From contig NC_065574.1 in the NCBI RefSeq assembly GCF_937616625.2, positions 5,826,001-5,890,000 of the forward strand: 64,000 nt of DNA, read 5' to 3'. The notes beneath the pieces are model-generated. The model saw only the letters and a program-made list of their open reading frames with translations, had not been told where the DNA came from and did not search any database. The position numbers and the translations under genes are program-made. Source of the stretch: Mercurialis annua (taxonomy: Eukaryota; Streptophyta; Magnoliopsida; Malpighiales; Euphorbiaceae). Positions 1-10,463 of this stretch are shown piece by piece (the first letter of the stretch is position 1; each line of letters opens with the position of its first letter).

Positions 1-866
1 TTAAATTATTTAAAATTTGAATATAAAAAAGTAAAACAAATTAAATAGGCATTATTAAGTTATTGAATCTTATAAAAATATAATTTTTATTTATACTTGT
101 GTCAAAAATAAGTTTATGGACTAAATTGAAATTTAATCTTTTTTAATTAAGTCTTTTGACTTAGTTGACTAATATCAAAAATAAACAGAAGACTAAAGAA
201 TTATCGAAATCAAAAGTGAAAGATCATATTATTTGATTTTCATACAAGAAAAACAAAAACGAAAGTGTGAATTATATGGAGAGTGTTTATTCAACATAAC
301 GATTATGTCACGTTATTTTTACAACAAGTCAATAATCATTTGCGATGGTGGAGTATTTAATCATTGTTCATTTTTTTCAATTAAATATCCTACCGTTACA
401 AACATCTCATTGATTTGTTGCACAAATGACGTTACACGATCGTTACATTGTATAATTATTTATATGTGGAAGGTGTGAGTAATTTAGTCTTACATATGTC
501 ATCTATACTAATCTAGAACTCACATCATTAGTCTTATAGATAACCAAAGCAAATTAGCCCATATACCAAAAGCAAAATATACAATGACAGCAGTTCTGTC
601 ATTTTCTATCATTTATGACCTCAACTCATTTCCAAAAGTCGGCCAATGTATGACTTTTCACACTTTCTATTGTGTGTGTGGTTTTTGTAAAAGATGCATT
701 GTTTATATAGCAATGCATGACTTTTCATACTTTGATTATATATTACTATTCTTTCTGTAACCAAAGTATTTTGGTTGTCCTTCCTTCACAAATAATCTAC
801 ATTATTCCCATTTCTCATTTCCTAATGTTAAAAGAAGCTACTCCAGTTGCTTGTTGAGAACGGCAG
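1..866 (+). promoter_or_regulatory. Upstream region of RLP1
   Basis: AT-rich DNA with no supportable gene. TATA-like strings lie at 702-710 (TTTATATAG) and about 736-743 (TTATATAT), 124-165 bp before the RLP1 ATG. A block at about 783-832, read on the minus strand as AACATTAGGAAATGAGAAAT followed by GGGAATAAT, recurs upstream of RLP2 (9384-9430) and RLP3 (26831-26880), so it is probably an inherited 5' leader or promoter element of this receptor family. Which TATA is used is unknown. Confidence 0.5.
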
Positions 867-3800
867 ATGACGATTAGTAGAATCTTTATCATTCTTTTCT
901 TTTGGTTTCAGTTCCAAGGAATCTTTATTCATTTTGTTTTCTGCGACGGAAGCTGCATCCCTGGTGAAAGAGAAGCTCTTTTGCAGTTCAAGAATGATCT
1001 TACCGGTCCTTTAAACCGGCTGGAATCCTGGTTTAACGATAGTGATTGCTGTAAATGGAGCGGTGTCGTCTGCCATAACGTGACTGGTCACGTCCTTGAG
1101 CTCCGCGTCACAAGTTTTTCTGAAGATGAATATTATGCCAGTTATGATGATGATGATGATGCTCCTCATTATAGGGAGTATGCAAAGAAATCAGTATTTG
1201 GAGGTAAGATCAATCCATCTTTGCTAAACTTGAAGCACTTGAAATATTTAGATCTCAGCTACAATAATTTTGGAGGAATTCCAATCCCAAAATTTCTGGG
1301 CTCTATGACAAGTCTAAGATACCTTAATCTTGGTGCAGCGGGATTTGGAGGAACTGTACCTCATCAATTTGGTAACCTCTCAAATTTACAGTACCTAAAT
1401 CTCAATGGAGATGATTACTTTTATCATCCTAGATATGTTGAGAGCTTACGTTGGCTCTCTAGTCTTAGATCACTAGAATTCTTTGACCTGAGTTATGTGG
1501 ACCTTAGTAAAGCTTATGATTGGCTATACGTGTTAAATACGCTTCCTTCACTTGCGGAATTACACTTATCAGGCTGTGATCTTTATCCAATCGATCATCA
1601 TCTTCTCTTGGTTAACTTTTCATCCCTTGTGATTCTTGATTTAAGAGGTGCTTTTCAACCCCAGGAGGTCTTAGTTCCCCATTGGATTTCTGGCATTAAA
1701 ACTTTGACTTTTCTTGATCTTGCAGCGAATGATTTTCTTGGACCTATACCTTTTCATATTCAAAACTTGACCTCGCTGATACAACTAGATTTATCATATA
1801 ATGAGTTCAATTCTTCCATACCAGATTGGTCTGTTGCTTTTTTCCAACTTCAGTTTCTTCGCCTTCATTCTAATCTGTTAGATGGTAGAATACCAAGTAG
1901 CATTGGAAATTTGACTTCCCTCAGTACCATTGACTTGTCGAATAATTATGGACTCAAAGGAGGAATTCCAGCATCATTCAAAAATCTATGCAATTTGAGG
2001 TCACTTAAACTATCATCTTTGCCCATGTTCCAAGAGATTAATGAGGTCCTTGAAATTCTGTCAGCGTGTCTCTTCCGCAAGCTAGAGTCATTGGTTTTGG
2101 ATTCATGTAGCTTATCAGGTCATCTCACTAATCATCTTGTGGAATTGAAGAATCTAGTCAAATTGGATCTTAAGAATAATTCAATTTATGGTCAAATTCC
2201 AGAGAGTTTAGGGGAGCTGAATTCTTTGAGTTACCTCGACCTAGGGAGCAACAACTTGAATGGGACACTCCCAAGCAGTTTTGGAATGCTTGAAAATTTA
2301 CAAAAGATAGATTTATCACAAAATGCATTAGAGGGTCAAGTTACTGAAACTCATTTCACAAAGCTCAGAAATCTAAAGAGCTTCAAGGCATCTGGGAACC
2401 GTCTAGTTCTAAGAGTTAGCCCTGATTGGGTTTCTCCTTTTCAACACATTGAAGAATTAGAGTTAGAGTCCTGGCATGTTGGCCCTTTGTTTCCCGCATG
2501 GCTTCGTCCGCTTCAACATTTAAACACTGTCGACTTGGCCAACTCCAAAATTTCAAGTCCCCTTCCTATTTGGTTCCTTAACATGTCTCTCTCATCCTTT
2601 GTTATCAATCTTTCTCATAATCAAATGCATGGAAATATTCCATACATCAATTTGAGCTCTAGCGGTCCCATTGATTCTGAAGGTTCATACATTGACTTGA
2701 GCTCAAACCGGTTTGAAGGTCCACTACCTCAAGTGTCTTCCAATCTCACAGTTTTGGATCTTTCCAACAACTCATTTTCAGGGTCAATATCTAACTTCTT
2801 ATGTGGTAGCATGCATGAGATAAATGCTATGGCTTTCCTTAACCTTGGGAAAAATCATTTATCTGGTGAGATACCCGATTGCTGGGAGAGCTGGAAGAAT
2901 TTAAGAGTCCTTACACTAAGCGACAACAATTTCAGAGGAAAATTCCCTGCATCAATTGGAACATTAAGCATAGTCGAGTTTTTGGACATCCACAACAATA
3001 GTATGTCAGGTGAAATACCACTGTCAATTCAAAAGTGGAGCTACTTACATATACTTGACTTGCGTGACAACCAATTTACAGGAGATATCTCAACATGGAT
3101 GACAGGTGAACAGCTTCATCAGTTAGTAATTCTCAATCTTCGTCAAAATAAATTCCACGGTCAGATATCCAAAAAACTATGCCACATGACCTCTTTACAA
3201 ATTTTGGATCTTGCCTATAACAATCTCAGTGGAACTATACCGAAATGTATCAGTAACTTGACTGCAATGGAAACAGGACAGGGTAGTCAAAAATGGATCC
3301 ATAGCTGGGACATGGGTGCATTGAGAGTTATAACGAGTTCTGCCGTTATGAGTAAGGGAAGAACAATGGAATATGACAGTATTCTTACTTATGTAAGAAG
3401 TTTTGACCTTTCAAATAATAAGCTATCTGGAGAGATTCCCGAAGAAATAACAAGCCTTGTACAACTACAATCTTTGAACTTGTCGCATAATCTTTTAAAT
3501 GGGAGAATTCCTGACGACGTGGGGGCTATGAAATCACTGCAATCTCTTGATTTTTCTCAGAACCTGCTTATTGGTGAAATCCCACAAAGCATGTCAAGCT
3601 TATCAAGTTTGAGCCACCTAAACTTATCCTACAACAAATTGTCAGGAAGAATTCCTGAAAGCACTCAGTTAGGAAGTTTGGAGGCATCAAGTTTCATCGG
3701 CAACAACCTTTTCGGGCCACCGCTTACTGAGGAAACGAGAAACACTCGTACTGTTCAGACTGAGAAAGAAAGCAGAACAACAGGCGAAGAAGCTGAAGTG

Positions 3801-3965
3801 GTGGATTGGTTCTACTTGTATGTGAGCATTGCTCCAGGATTTGTGGTAGGGTTTTGGGTTGTAGTGGGTCCTTTAGCTTTTAACAGACGCTGGAGGGATT
3901 TATATTTTGCCTACTTAAATCAGTTATGGAACAAAATTTTGGAATTCTTTAATTGTATGTTATAA
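867..3965 (+). CDS. LRR receptor-like protein (EIX2/Cf-type), RLP1
   Basis: Predicted plasma-membrane immune receptor without a kinase domain; in this family the ectodomain perceives a microbial or plant ligand and signalling is passed to SOBIR1/BAK1-type kinases. A single uninterrupted 1032-residue frame starts at the ATG at 867. It has a hydrophobic signal peptide (about 1-27), an LRRNT cap with Cys30, Cys61, Cys62 and Cys69 (the CCKWSGVVC signature), an acidic loop (about 86-103, with five consecutive Asp), then plant-type LRRs of the LxxLxLxxNxLxGxIP form. A non-LRR island lies at about 795-834, followed by four terminal LRRs. A short acidic spacer, a GxxxG-containing membrane helix (about 982-1005) and a basic tail beginning NRRWR complete it. 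Length and order match intact EIX2-like proteins. It is closely similar to RLP3 in the opposite orientation. The ligand is unknown. Confidence 0.93.
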   Translation: MTISRIFIILFFWFQFQGIFIHFVFCDGSCIPGEREALLQFKNDLTGPLNRLESWFNDSDCCKWSGVVCHNVTGHVLELRVTSFSEDEYYASYDDDDDAPHYREYAKKSVFGGKINPSLLNLKHLKYLDLSYNNFGGIPIPKFLGSMTSLRYLNLGAAGFGGTVPHQFGNLSNLQYLNLNGDDYFYHPRYVESLRWLSSLRSLEFFDLSYVDLSKAYDWLYVLNTLPSLAELHLSGCDLYPIDHHLLLVNFSSLVILDLRGAFQPQEVLVPHWISGIKTLTFLDLAANDFLGPIPFHIQNLTSLIQLDLSYNEFNSSIPDWSVAFFQLQFLRLHSNLLDGRIPSSIGNLTSLSTIDLSNNYGLKGGIPASFKNLCNLRSLKLSSLPMFQEINEVLEILSACLFRKLESLVLDSCSLSGHLTNHLVELKNLVKLDLKNNSIYGQIPESLGELNSLSYLDLGSNNLNGTLPSSFGMLENLQKIDLSQNALEGQVTETHFTKLRNLKSFKASGNRLVLRVSPDWVSPFQHIEELELESWHVGPLFPAWLRPLQHLNTVDLANSKISSPLPIWFLNMSLSSFVINLSHNQMHGNIPYINLSSSGPIDSEGSYIDLSSNRFEGPLPQVSSNLTVLDLSNNSFSGSISNFLCGSMHEINAMAFLNLGKNHLSGEIPDCWESWKNLRVLTLSDNNFRGKFPASIGTLSIVEFLDIHNNSMSGEIPLSIQKWSYLHILDLRDNQFTGDISTWMTGEQLHQLVILNLRQNKFHGQISKKLCHMTSLQILDLAYNNLSGTIPKCISNLTAMETGQGSQKWIHSWDMGALRVITSSAVMSKGRTMEYDSILTYVRSFDLSNNKLSGEIPEEITSLVQLQSLNLSHNLLNGRIPDDVGAMKSLQSLDFSQNLLIGEIPQSMSSLSSLSHLNLSYNKLSGRIPESTQLGSLEASSFIGNNLFGPPLTEETRNTRTVQTEKESRTTGEEAEVVDWFYLYVSIAPGFVVGFWVVVGPLAFNRRWRDLYFAYLNQLWNKILEFFNCML

Positions 3966-4554
3966 TAAATTAAAATTTCAGAGCATAAAATCTGATTTCC
4001 AGGTTAATCATGTTAATATTTTCTTCTACTGATGCTTTTTGATTATTATTATAATTTCTTCTAAATATTGATGGTTTAATTTCTTGCGGGAACTCTGTTT
4101 ATTTTGTTTTTCTGCAGTATGTGGAATCTGGAGCTTGTATATATCCAATAAACTGTGAAAAAACTGGTTTCAATGTGTGTTTGTATATGTGATCAATTTT
4201 GTCAATTTTGTCCCTTGTGTATTTTCAAAGTGTATAACTGTATAGAAACAAATTGTGAAAACATATTTATTTAATAATTTATATGATTTTGTATTATATA
4301 CTTATATCAATTTTTGTATGTTTGTGTTTAACATTTCCATAGTTGCTTTGTATATGCTATGAAAATATACAAGTGCGGATGTGGGGGTGATTCAATATAT
4401 TTTGAAAAATTATTATTAAGTAGGTCTAATTTGATTTATATAAGTTTGTCCCACAAATTCAATAAATGGAATGGCCCTTTGATAGTTTCATGGCTTAGAA
4501 TATAATTGACATGGGAAATGGGTCGATTTAAAACATGATCTTGTGAATTATCAA
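3966..4554. other. 3' flank of RLP1, AT-rich
   Basis: No coding sequence seen. A possible 3'UTR intron runs from a CAG|GTTAAT donor near 4001 to a TTTTCTGCAG acceptor near 4117. AATAAA signals occur at about 3963 and 4147, so the transcript could end near 4170. This is a consensus-only inference. Confidence 0.35.
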
Positions 4555-5058
4555 GGCCTAATCACTCAAAAACCGCTCACCTTTAAACTTTTTTTCAATT
4601 CCACCCCGACATTGAAAATTTGTCAATTTTACCCACTTTTGAATTTTCCGTTTTCAATTGTACCCCAATATTTTATTTTTTGTGAATTTTTTTACTCAAA
4701 TGATGAGATCATTCAATTAATTAAGTTTAAACATGAAATTAAATTCTTTTTTATTCAAAAAAGTACAAATAAGTCCTTTATTTTTAAAAACTAACTAAAA
4801 ACCATAATCAAATTAACACTAATTTAAATTCTTAATTAATTTAACTAAATTTAAATAAATTTTAAAAATATACAATTAATATATGCGAGACATGGAGAAT
4901 GTTTTAAACAAATTTTCAAACGCAAAAGACGTTAATTTAATTTTTCAGGGTACAATTGAAACAAAAAAATGCAAAATAGGGTAAAATTGACAAATTTTTA
5001 ACGTCGGGGTATGATTGAAAAGGGGCTAAAAGATCGGGGTTTTTTAAGACATTAGGCC
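4555..5058. mobile_element. Mutator-type MITE, 504 bp
   Basis: The ends are inverted repeats starting GGCCTAAT and ending ATTAGGCC. The similarity extends inward more than 90 bp (left arm with a run ending in CACCCCGAC, right arm with GTCGGGGTATGATTG). It is flanked by a perfect 9-bp duplication AATTATCAA at 4546-4554 and 5059-5067, the size made by Mutator-like transposases. No coding capacity. It belongs with the elements at 9571, 27322, 43617 and 47503. Confidence 0.9.
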
Positions 5059-5712
5059 AATTATCAAAATAGAAGATAATCTCGGGAAGGGTTTCAGTTC
5101 TTGTGGGTTCAGTAGCAATAACATGGGAAATTGGTCGACTGGAGCTGGTTAAAGTTTCCATGGATGCTTATGCATGTTTAAACTTGCTTATTTGTTCAAG
5201 CAGTTGGAGGTATGTTTTAAGTATTAATTTTATCTTCTATTTTGCAGAAACTCAATATTTGTAAAGAGTCTCATGTGTAAGGTATAATAGAAACTCAATA
5301 TTTGCTAATAGTTGCATGTTAAAACCTTATTGATCAATGCTAGCGGTTTTCGGAGTTACATTATAACTGAAATAGTTGTCTCATCCTGATTTCAAAGAAA
5401 TGTTAGCAAATGCTGAATATCTGTTTAAGTTGGAACTGTCTTGGACTTGATTATGCTGTCACTATAGGTTGTAATAGCTTCGCCTAGGCCGTGGATCGTA
5501 CAATTTTATTCCTCCAATTGATATTTCTGTGCATGTACTAATCAGATTTCCATGTTAGTTTTAATTACTTTATACTGAATGTTTGCATTTCTTTTCTTTA
5601 CAGCTTTATGCAAATTTGAATGCACTTCATTGCCATACAACAATTGCGAGACCATCAAAAAACACTCTTGCAATAGATTTACAACAGTTAAAACTTCCAA
5701 GCAGCTTATTCG
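5059..5712. other. Spacer between convergent RLP1 and RLP2
   Basis: AT-rich, non-coding. Contains a splice-acceptor-like TATTTTGCAG near 5247 and serves as the 3' flank of RLP2. Nothing else supportable. Confidence 0.3.
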
Positions 5713-8700
5713 TCATCTGACTGATCTAGAAATTCTGTTCCCCAATTCATTCAGAAAGATGAAGTACGAATGTCTCCATCTTTTCTTAAACAGCAGAGGA
5801 CCTATTACTCCCCAGAACCCTATCACAAATCCAGGCGCAACGCTTATATAGAAGTAAGACCAGTCCACTGCTCCTTCAGGTTCATTCCAATCATCTTCTG
5901 TTGCTTCTTTCTCAATATTGTCAGGCTTTGCATGATCATCACCGCTGCAGTTCTGAGTGAGAGGAGGCCCACAGAGGTTCTCGTTGCCCCTGAAACTAGA
6001 TGAATCCAAACCTCGCAATTGGGTGCTTGAAGGAATTCTTCCTGATAATTTGTTGTAGGACAAGTTCAAATTACTCAGAAATGTCAAACTTGACATGCTT
6101 GGTGGAATTTCACCAGATAGCTGGTTTTGAGAGAAATCGAGAGATTCTATGCCCTTCATAGCACCTATATCCTTAGGAATTCTCCCTTTCAAAAAATTGT
6201 GTGACAAATTTAGAGCTTGTAATGATACAAGTGTTGTAATTTCATCAGGAATCTCTCCCGATAGTTTGTTATTTGAAAGGTCTAGACTCCTGACGAAATT
6301 GAGAATGGTGCTGTATTCGAATATTCTTCCATTTCTGACAATTGAGGAACTCTCCTTATATGTCAATGTAGGACCATAAGCCGAAGAGATAGTCCCGTCA
6401 TCCAGACCACTTGTTCCACTGATCATTGCTGTCAAATTATTAATACATTTCGGTATGGTACCATTGAGTTTGTTTTCTGCAAAGTCCAAGATCTGTAAAT
6501 TAGCCATATTGCAGATCTCTTTAGGTATGAGTCCGTGAAACTTATTTCCTCGAAGATTGAGAATACTAGTATGTTGAAGTTGTTGCCCTATCCAAGTAGG
6601 AATCTCACCACTCATTTCATTTTCACTCAAGTCAAATACATTTATTCGTGTGCAATTCTCGAGTGAAACTGGTATTGCTCCAGAAAGATTGTTGTTCCGA
6701 AGATTCAATATCTGGAGGGAACTTAAAGTTCCGATGGACTCTGGAATGTTTCCCCTGAATTTATTGTTGCTTAATCTTATCACACTTACATAACCCCAGT
6801 TCATCCAACAATCTGATATATCTCCTGAAAACATATTTTCTCCCAGGTTAAGAACGTCTATAGTCCTCGATTTGTTGCATAAAAAGGTAGTTATTGATCC
6901 AGAAAACGAGTTGTTTGAAAGATCTAGCCCAAATGGATTGGAAAAGATTGATGGCATAGGACCCTCAAAAAAATTTGAACTCAAGTCAATCAATGAGTAA
7001 TCAGAATCATCTATGGTTAAATAGGGAATGCTTCCATGCATTTGGTTATGAGATAAAGTATATTGATAAAGTCTGGAAGAAAAGTCATTGAACCAGACGG
7101 GAAGGGTACTAGAAATTTTCGAGTTAGAAAAGTCGAGATATGCTAGATATTTCAGGGATTGAATCCAAGTGGGGAAGTCAGGACCAACTTGCCAGGATCC
7201 CATTTTTATGGTTGAAATAAGTTGAAAAGGAGGAAACCAATCAGGACTAACTCTCAGGATCAGCCGATTACCGGATGCCACAAAACTTACCAAATTTGTG
7301 AGGTTTGCAAAGTGAAGTTCAGAAATTTCACCTGCCAATGAATTATCAGAAATATCTACATCTGCTAACTTAGCCAGCATCCCGAAACCTACCGAGACAG
7401 TCCCATTCAGTTTGTTCTTCCCAAGGTCTAATTTTATCAAGGAATTCAACTCTCCTAAGTTCTCTGGAATTGTACCAGCGATCAAATTATCATTAAGATC
7501 TAAGTAAGCTAGATTCTTAAATTTCAGTAGATCGTCCGATAACTGACCTGATAGTTGAGTAGATGGCAGAATCAATGACTCAAGTTTGTCAGAACCACAT
7601 TCCGATAGAATTTCGAAGACCTCGTTTATATCTTGGCTCAGTTTGGTTTTTGACAGTTTAAGGGACCTCAAATTGCAAAGATTTCTGAATTCGGTTGGAA
7701 TTTCTCCTTCAAGATCGTTATCCGACATGTCAAGGCTGGTGAGAGAATCCAAATCTGAAATGGCACTTGGTATTCCTCCTGAAAATCTGTTCTGTGATAA
7801 GTCAAGGAATTTGAGGGAAGTCAAATTTCCGATGTCGCTTGGAATTTCTCCTTCAAGAGAACAACCCGACAAATCAAGACTACCGAGGGAAGTCAAATTT
7901 CCGATGGCACTTGGAATTAAACCTTGTAATTGATAATTGGAGTCAAGGTGTAGAACCTGAAGATGTGTAAAACCATGTAGCAAGTTGAATATGGAAGAAT
8001 TAAGGTTGCATCTGGATAAGTAAAGTTCTGTTAGAGTGGTTATGTTCTGAAAACGAATAGGAAGTGACCCATCAAAACTATTCCCCGAAAGATCAAGAGA
8101 AGACAGAGTCGGAAGACGAAAAACCCAACTCGGAACTTGAGGGTAGTAATTGTTTGACAAATCAAGAATGGCAAGGGATGAAAAGTTGACATTAGGAAGC
8201 AGAGGTATGGAATCATCAAACACACATGCTGATAAATGCAATTCAACTAGTGAAGGCATTGTGTTTAACTCATCTAACCAATTAACTGCTCGACTAAGAT
8301 TCGTGCCACTCAAGTCGAGGAATTCTAGGGATCTAAGACTAGAAAGCCAATGCAAACTGTCAACATTCAAAGAAACTTCTTGTTTTAGATTAAGATATTG
8401 CAAAGTTGTAAGATTTCCCAATTGATGAGGAATTGTTCCTCCAAATCCTGCATTGGAGAGGTTAAGATATCTTAAACTCTCCATGGAGCCAAGGAACTTC
8501 GGAATCTCAACTCCTTCGAAATTGTTGTTGCTTAAATCGAGATAATTCAAATGCTTCAAGTCGAGCAAAGACTCGCTAAGCTTACCTCCAAAAGAAGTCA
8601 TGTCGAAATACACATCATAGAAATAGTAGCCCACGCCAGCAGCGGAGGAACTAAACTCTTCCGAAGAAAGAATTCTGAGATGGAGCTCCGTGACATGGGC

Positions 8701-8898
8701 AGTCGAGTTATCACAAACGACTCCGAACCATCTGCAGCACTCCGCGTCATTAGCAGCCCAAGAAGCTAGTCGGTCCGAAGGATCTATAAGTCCGTCTTTG
8801 AAATTCAAAAGAGCTTCCCTTTCGATGTGATTGCATCCCAATACGGCGGATGCGAAGAGAAACCAAAGCAAAGGAAGTATAACAGAAACAGCCTTCAT
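5713..8898 (-). CDS. LRR receptor-like protein (EIX2/Cf-type), RLP2
   Basis: Intact single-exon frame of 1061 residues, starting at the ATG complementary to 8896-8898. Signal peptide about 1-20; LRRNT cap with Cys22, Cys54, Cys55 and Cys62; a Ser/Tyr/Phe-rich loop after the cap; then a long series of extracytoplasmic LRRs. The island region lies at about 826-866, followed by four LRRs and a Cys pair (ENLCGPPL...NC) that caps the C-terminal side. An acidic spacer, a membrane helix with GxxxGFWGV and a KKRWR basic stop-transfer follow. The cytoplasmic tail contains YFIF, which fits the YxxPhi endocytosis signal described for tomato EIX2. It is the most divergent of the three local RLPs and lies convergent with RLP1. 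Predicted role: surface immune receptor needing a partner kinase; ligand unknown. Confidence 0.93.
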   Translation of the reverse strand: MKAVSVILPLLWFLFASAVLGCNHIEREALLNFKDGLIDPSDRLASWAANDAECCRWFGVVCDNSTAHVTELHLRILSSEEFSSSAAGVGYYFYDVYFDMTSFGGKLSESLLDLKHLNYLDLSNNNFEGVEIPKFLGSMESLRYLNLSNAGFGGTIPHQLGNLTTLQYLNLKQEVSLNVDSLHWLSSLRSLEFLDLSGTNLSRAVNWLDELNTMPSLVELHLSACVFDDSIPLLPNVNFSSLAILDLSNNYYPQVPSWVFRLPTLSSLDLSGNSFDGSLPIRFQNITTLTELYLSRCNLNSSIFNLLHGFTHLQVLHLDSNYQLQGLIPSAIGNLTSLGSLDLSGCSLEGEIPSDIGNLTSLKFLDLSQNRFSGGIPSAISDLDSLTSLDMSDNDLEGEIPTEFRNLCNLRSLKLSKTKLSQDINEVFEILSECGSDKLESLILPSTQLSGQLSDDLLKFKNLAYLDLNDNLIAGTIPENLGELNSLIKLDLGKNKLNGTVSVGFGMLAKLADVDISDNSLAGEISELHFANLTNLVSFVASGNRLILRVSPDWFPPFQLISTIKMGSWQVGPDFPTWIQSLKYLAYLDFSNSKISSTLPVWFNDFSSRLYQYTLSHNQMHGSIPYLTIDDSDYSLIDLSSNFFEGPMPSIFSNPFGLDLSNNSFSGSITTFLCNKSRTIDVLNLGENMFSGDISDCWMNWGYVSVIRLSNNKFRGNIPESIGTLSSLQILNLRNNNLSGAIPVSLENCTRINVFDLSENEMSGEIPTWIGQQLQHTSILNLRGNKFHGLIPKEICNMANLQILDFAENKLNGTIPKCINNLTAMISGTSGLDDGTISSAYGPTLTYKESSSIVRNGRIFEYSTILNFVRSLDLSNNKLSGEIPDEITTLVSLQALNLSHNFLKGRIPKDIGAMKGIESLDFSQNQLSGEIPPSMSSLTFLSNLNLSYNKLSGRIPSSTQLRGLDSSSFRGNENLCGPPLTQNCSGDDHAKPDNIEKEATEDDWNEPEGAVDWSYFYISVAPGFVIGFWGVIGPLLFKKRWRHSYFIFLNELGNRISRSVR

Positions 8899-9570
8899 TT
8901 GAAAAATATGAAATGAACTTTTCTAAACTATAGATATAAATATCAATAATTGTATGTAATGTGATGCATGGAATAGTCAATGGAACAAATATTAAAAGTA
9001 ATCTATAGCTGTTGGATTTAGCTTATAGTTTTGATATGCATTTAACTTTGACCATTTACTAAATAACAAATAGATATGTGCTGTTGAATTGACATTCAAA
9101 ATTGATGGCAACGAAAAAAGAAAAAATATATTTTGCAACTGAATGCATTTCAGGTTTTGGATAATAACATTTTTTATTTACTTAGAACAGACTGCATACC
9201 GGGTTCAAAAAATTGGGAAATAAAAATAATTATTTGAAATTTTAATAATGCATTAGCACTGAGTTAGCGGTGTGTTTCGTTTGTTGGCTCGTTTTCTATC
9301 AAATTAGGCCTATAAAACGCAAAATTAGCACGCTTAGAAGCTGAGCAGAATTATGATAATACAACTAGACTGTATTTTATATTTTAACATTAGGAAAGGA
9401 GAACTAGGAATAATATAAATTATTGGACAGTAATGACAGCCATATTTTAATACTACTTTGCATACATAAAGAATAATAATAAAAGCCTAAAAAGTCATAT
9501 TATGCGTTGCTGTATATATGTATAGTATAAACGCACACAAAATAAAGTGTAAATCTGAAAAAAAAAAAAA
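8899..9570 (-). promoter_or_regulatory. Proximal upstream region of RLP2
   Basis: On the minus strand a TATA-like TTTATATCTATAG lies at about 8930-8943, some 40 bp before the ATG. The conserved RLP leader block (AACATTAGGAAAGGAGAA, 9384-9430) is about 490 bp upstream, against 40-100 bp in RLP1 and RLP3, so extra DNA appears to lie between block and gene. The region stops abruptly at the Mutator-type element at 9571, and its distal continuation is found at about 22456-22720. Confidence 0.5.
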
Positions 9571-10012
9571 GGCTAATCCCCTTAAAAAAAAACCCCACCT
9601 TTTAATTTCAATTCAATTGCACTCTCATGTTGCAAACCCACTAATTTTACCCAAATTACGACCTTTCGGTCTTAATTGCACCTTCAAGTATTAAATTAAC
9701 TTTTTTTCACATGAAAAATATTCTAATCAATATTTTATATTTTAATATATATTTAAAATAGTGCTTAATGTTGTATTTAAAACAAAAAATATTTCTTCAA
9801 AAAAATGAAAACTTAATAATAATTTTTTATTTAATATAAATAAACATTCTTAATAAAATTAAATTTTCAAATTTTTTAATATGTCATTTTTTCGGGCAAT
9901 TTTTTTCTAAATTTTTTCCCCGCTCCTCTTCGTCGGCCCACCGTCCAATAAAAAAAATATACGCTTTTTTTTCCGAGAAACATGTCGGAAAACAGGTCGG
10001 TCCGAAGAACGT

Positions 10013-10208
10013 CCTGTTCTTCTTCAAAAAGAACAGTACCTGTTTTTCTTGAAGAACAGGTCGGGCAATCTGTTCTTCATGAAGAACAGATCGCGGATCT
10101 GTTCTTTGAAGAGCAGTACAGATCAGTTCTTAAAGGAAGAACAGATCATCTGTTGTTTCTTGAAGAACAGGTCCGATCAGAACGGACATGTTCTTCCTTC
10201 GAAGAACA
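10013..10208. repeat. Cluster of short palindromes (GTTCTTC/GAAGAAC)
   Basis: At least six consecutive hairpin-forming units share the CTGTTCTTC...GAAGAACAG core. CTGTTCTTCATGAAGAACAG (10070-10089) is a perfect 20-bp palindrome; other units lie at about 10013-10036, 10039-10060, 10150-10170 and 10189-10208. Spacers are GC-rich (GGTCGG, GATCGCGGATC). The block sits in the middle of the Mutator-type element and is unlike its AT-rich flanks. Confidence 0.8.
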
Positions 10209-10350
10209 AAACGAGAAAAAAATCGGAATTTTCCGATGATGTGATGAGTTTCTAATTTGGGTCCTTTTAAATTCCAATAAAGATTCTTCCTTTATACTAA
10301 TTCTGATTTGAGTTTCAAAATTTTTGGTGCCAAAGTGGAAAGTTTAAGGC

Positions 10351-10463
10351 ATGGGTTTCTGTTTAAGCAAAGTAAAAAGGTTTCAGCAATACCAATATAA
10401 TGGTGCTGCTCGTGGGTTATAAGATCACCATCATCATCATCAAAAAGAACCCGTGGGGCTTAC
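10351..10463 (+). pseudogene. Captured CDPK N-terminal fragment
   Basis: An ATG at 10351 opens MGFCLSK, the N-myristoylation/palmitoylation form (MGxCxS) typical of calcium-dependent protein kinases, then runs to a stop codon at 10420-10422. The same frame continues past the stop through a His-rich stretch to 10463, where the LTR retrotransposon interrupts it. The second half resumes at 22076. It cannot encode a kinase. The N-terminal identification alone would be weak; it is supported by the kinase fragment at 22125-22193. Confidence 0.6.

Noticed and set aside
233..478. Open frame of 81 codons upstream of RLP1
   Set aside because: No family resemblance, no ATG at its first codon, random-looking composition in AT-rich promoter DNA.
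9982..10255. Overlapping frames of 85 and 68 codons rich in FLEEQ/MKNRS repeats
   Set aside because: Produced by the palindrome cluster; the peptide repeats mirror the hairpin units, so it is not a gene.
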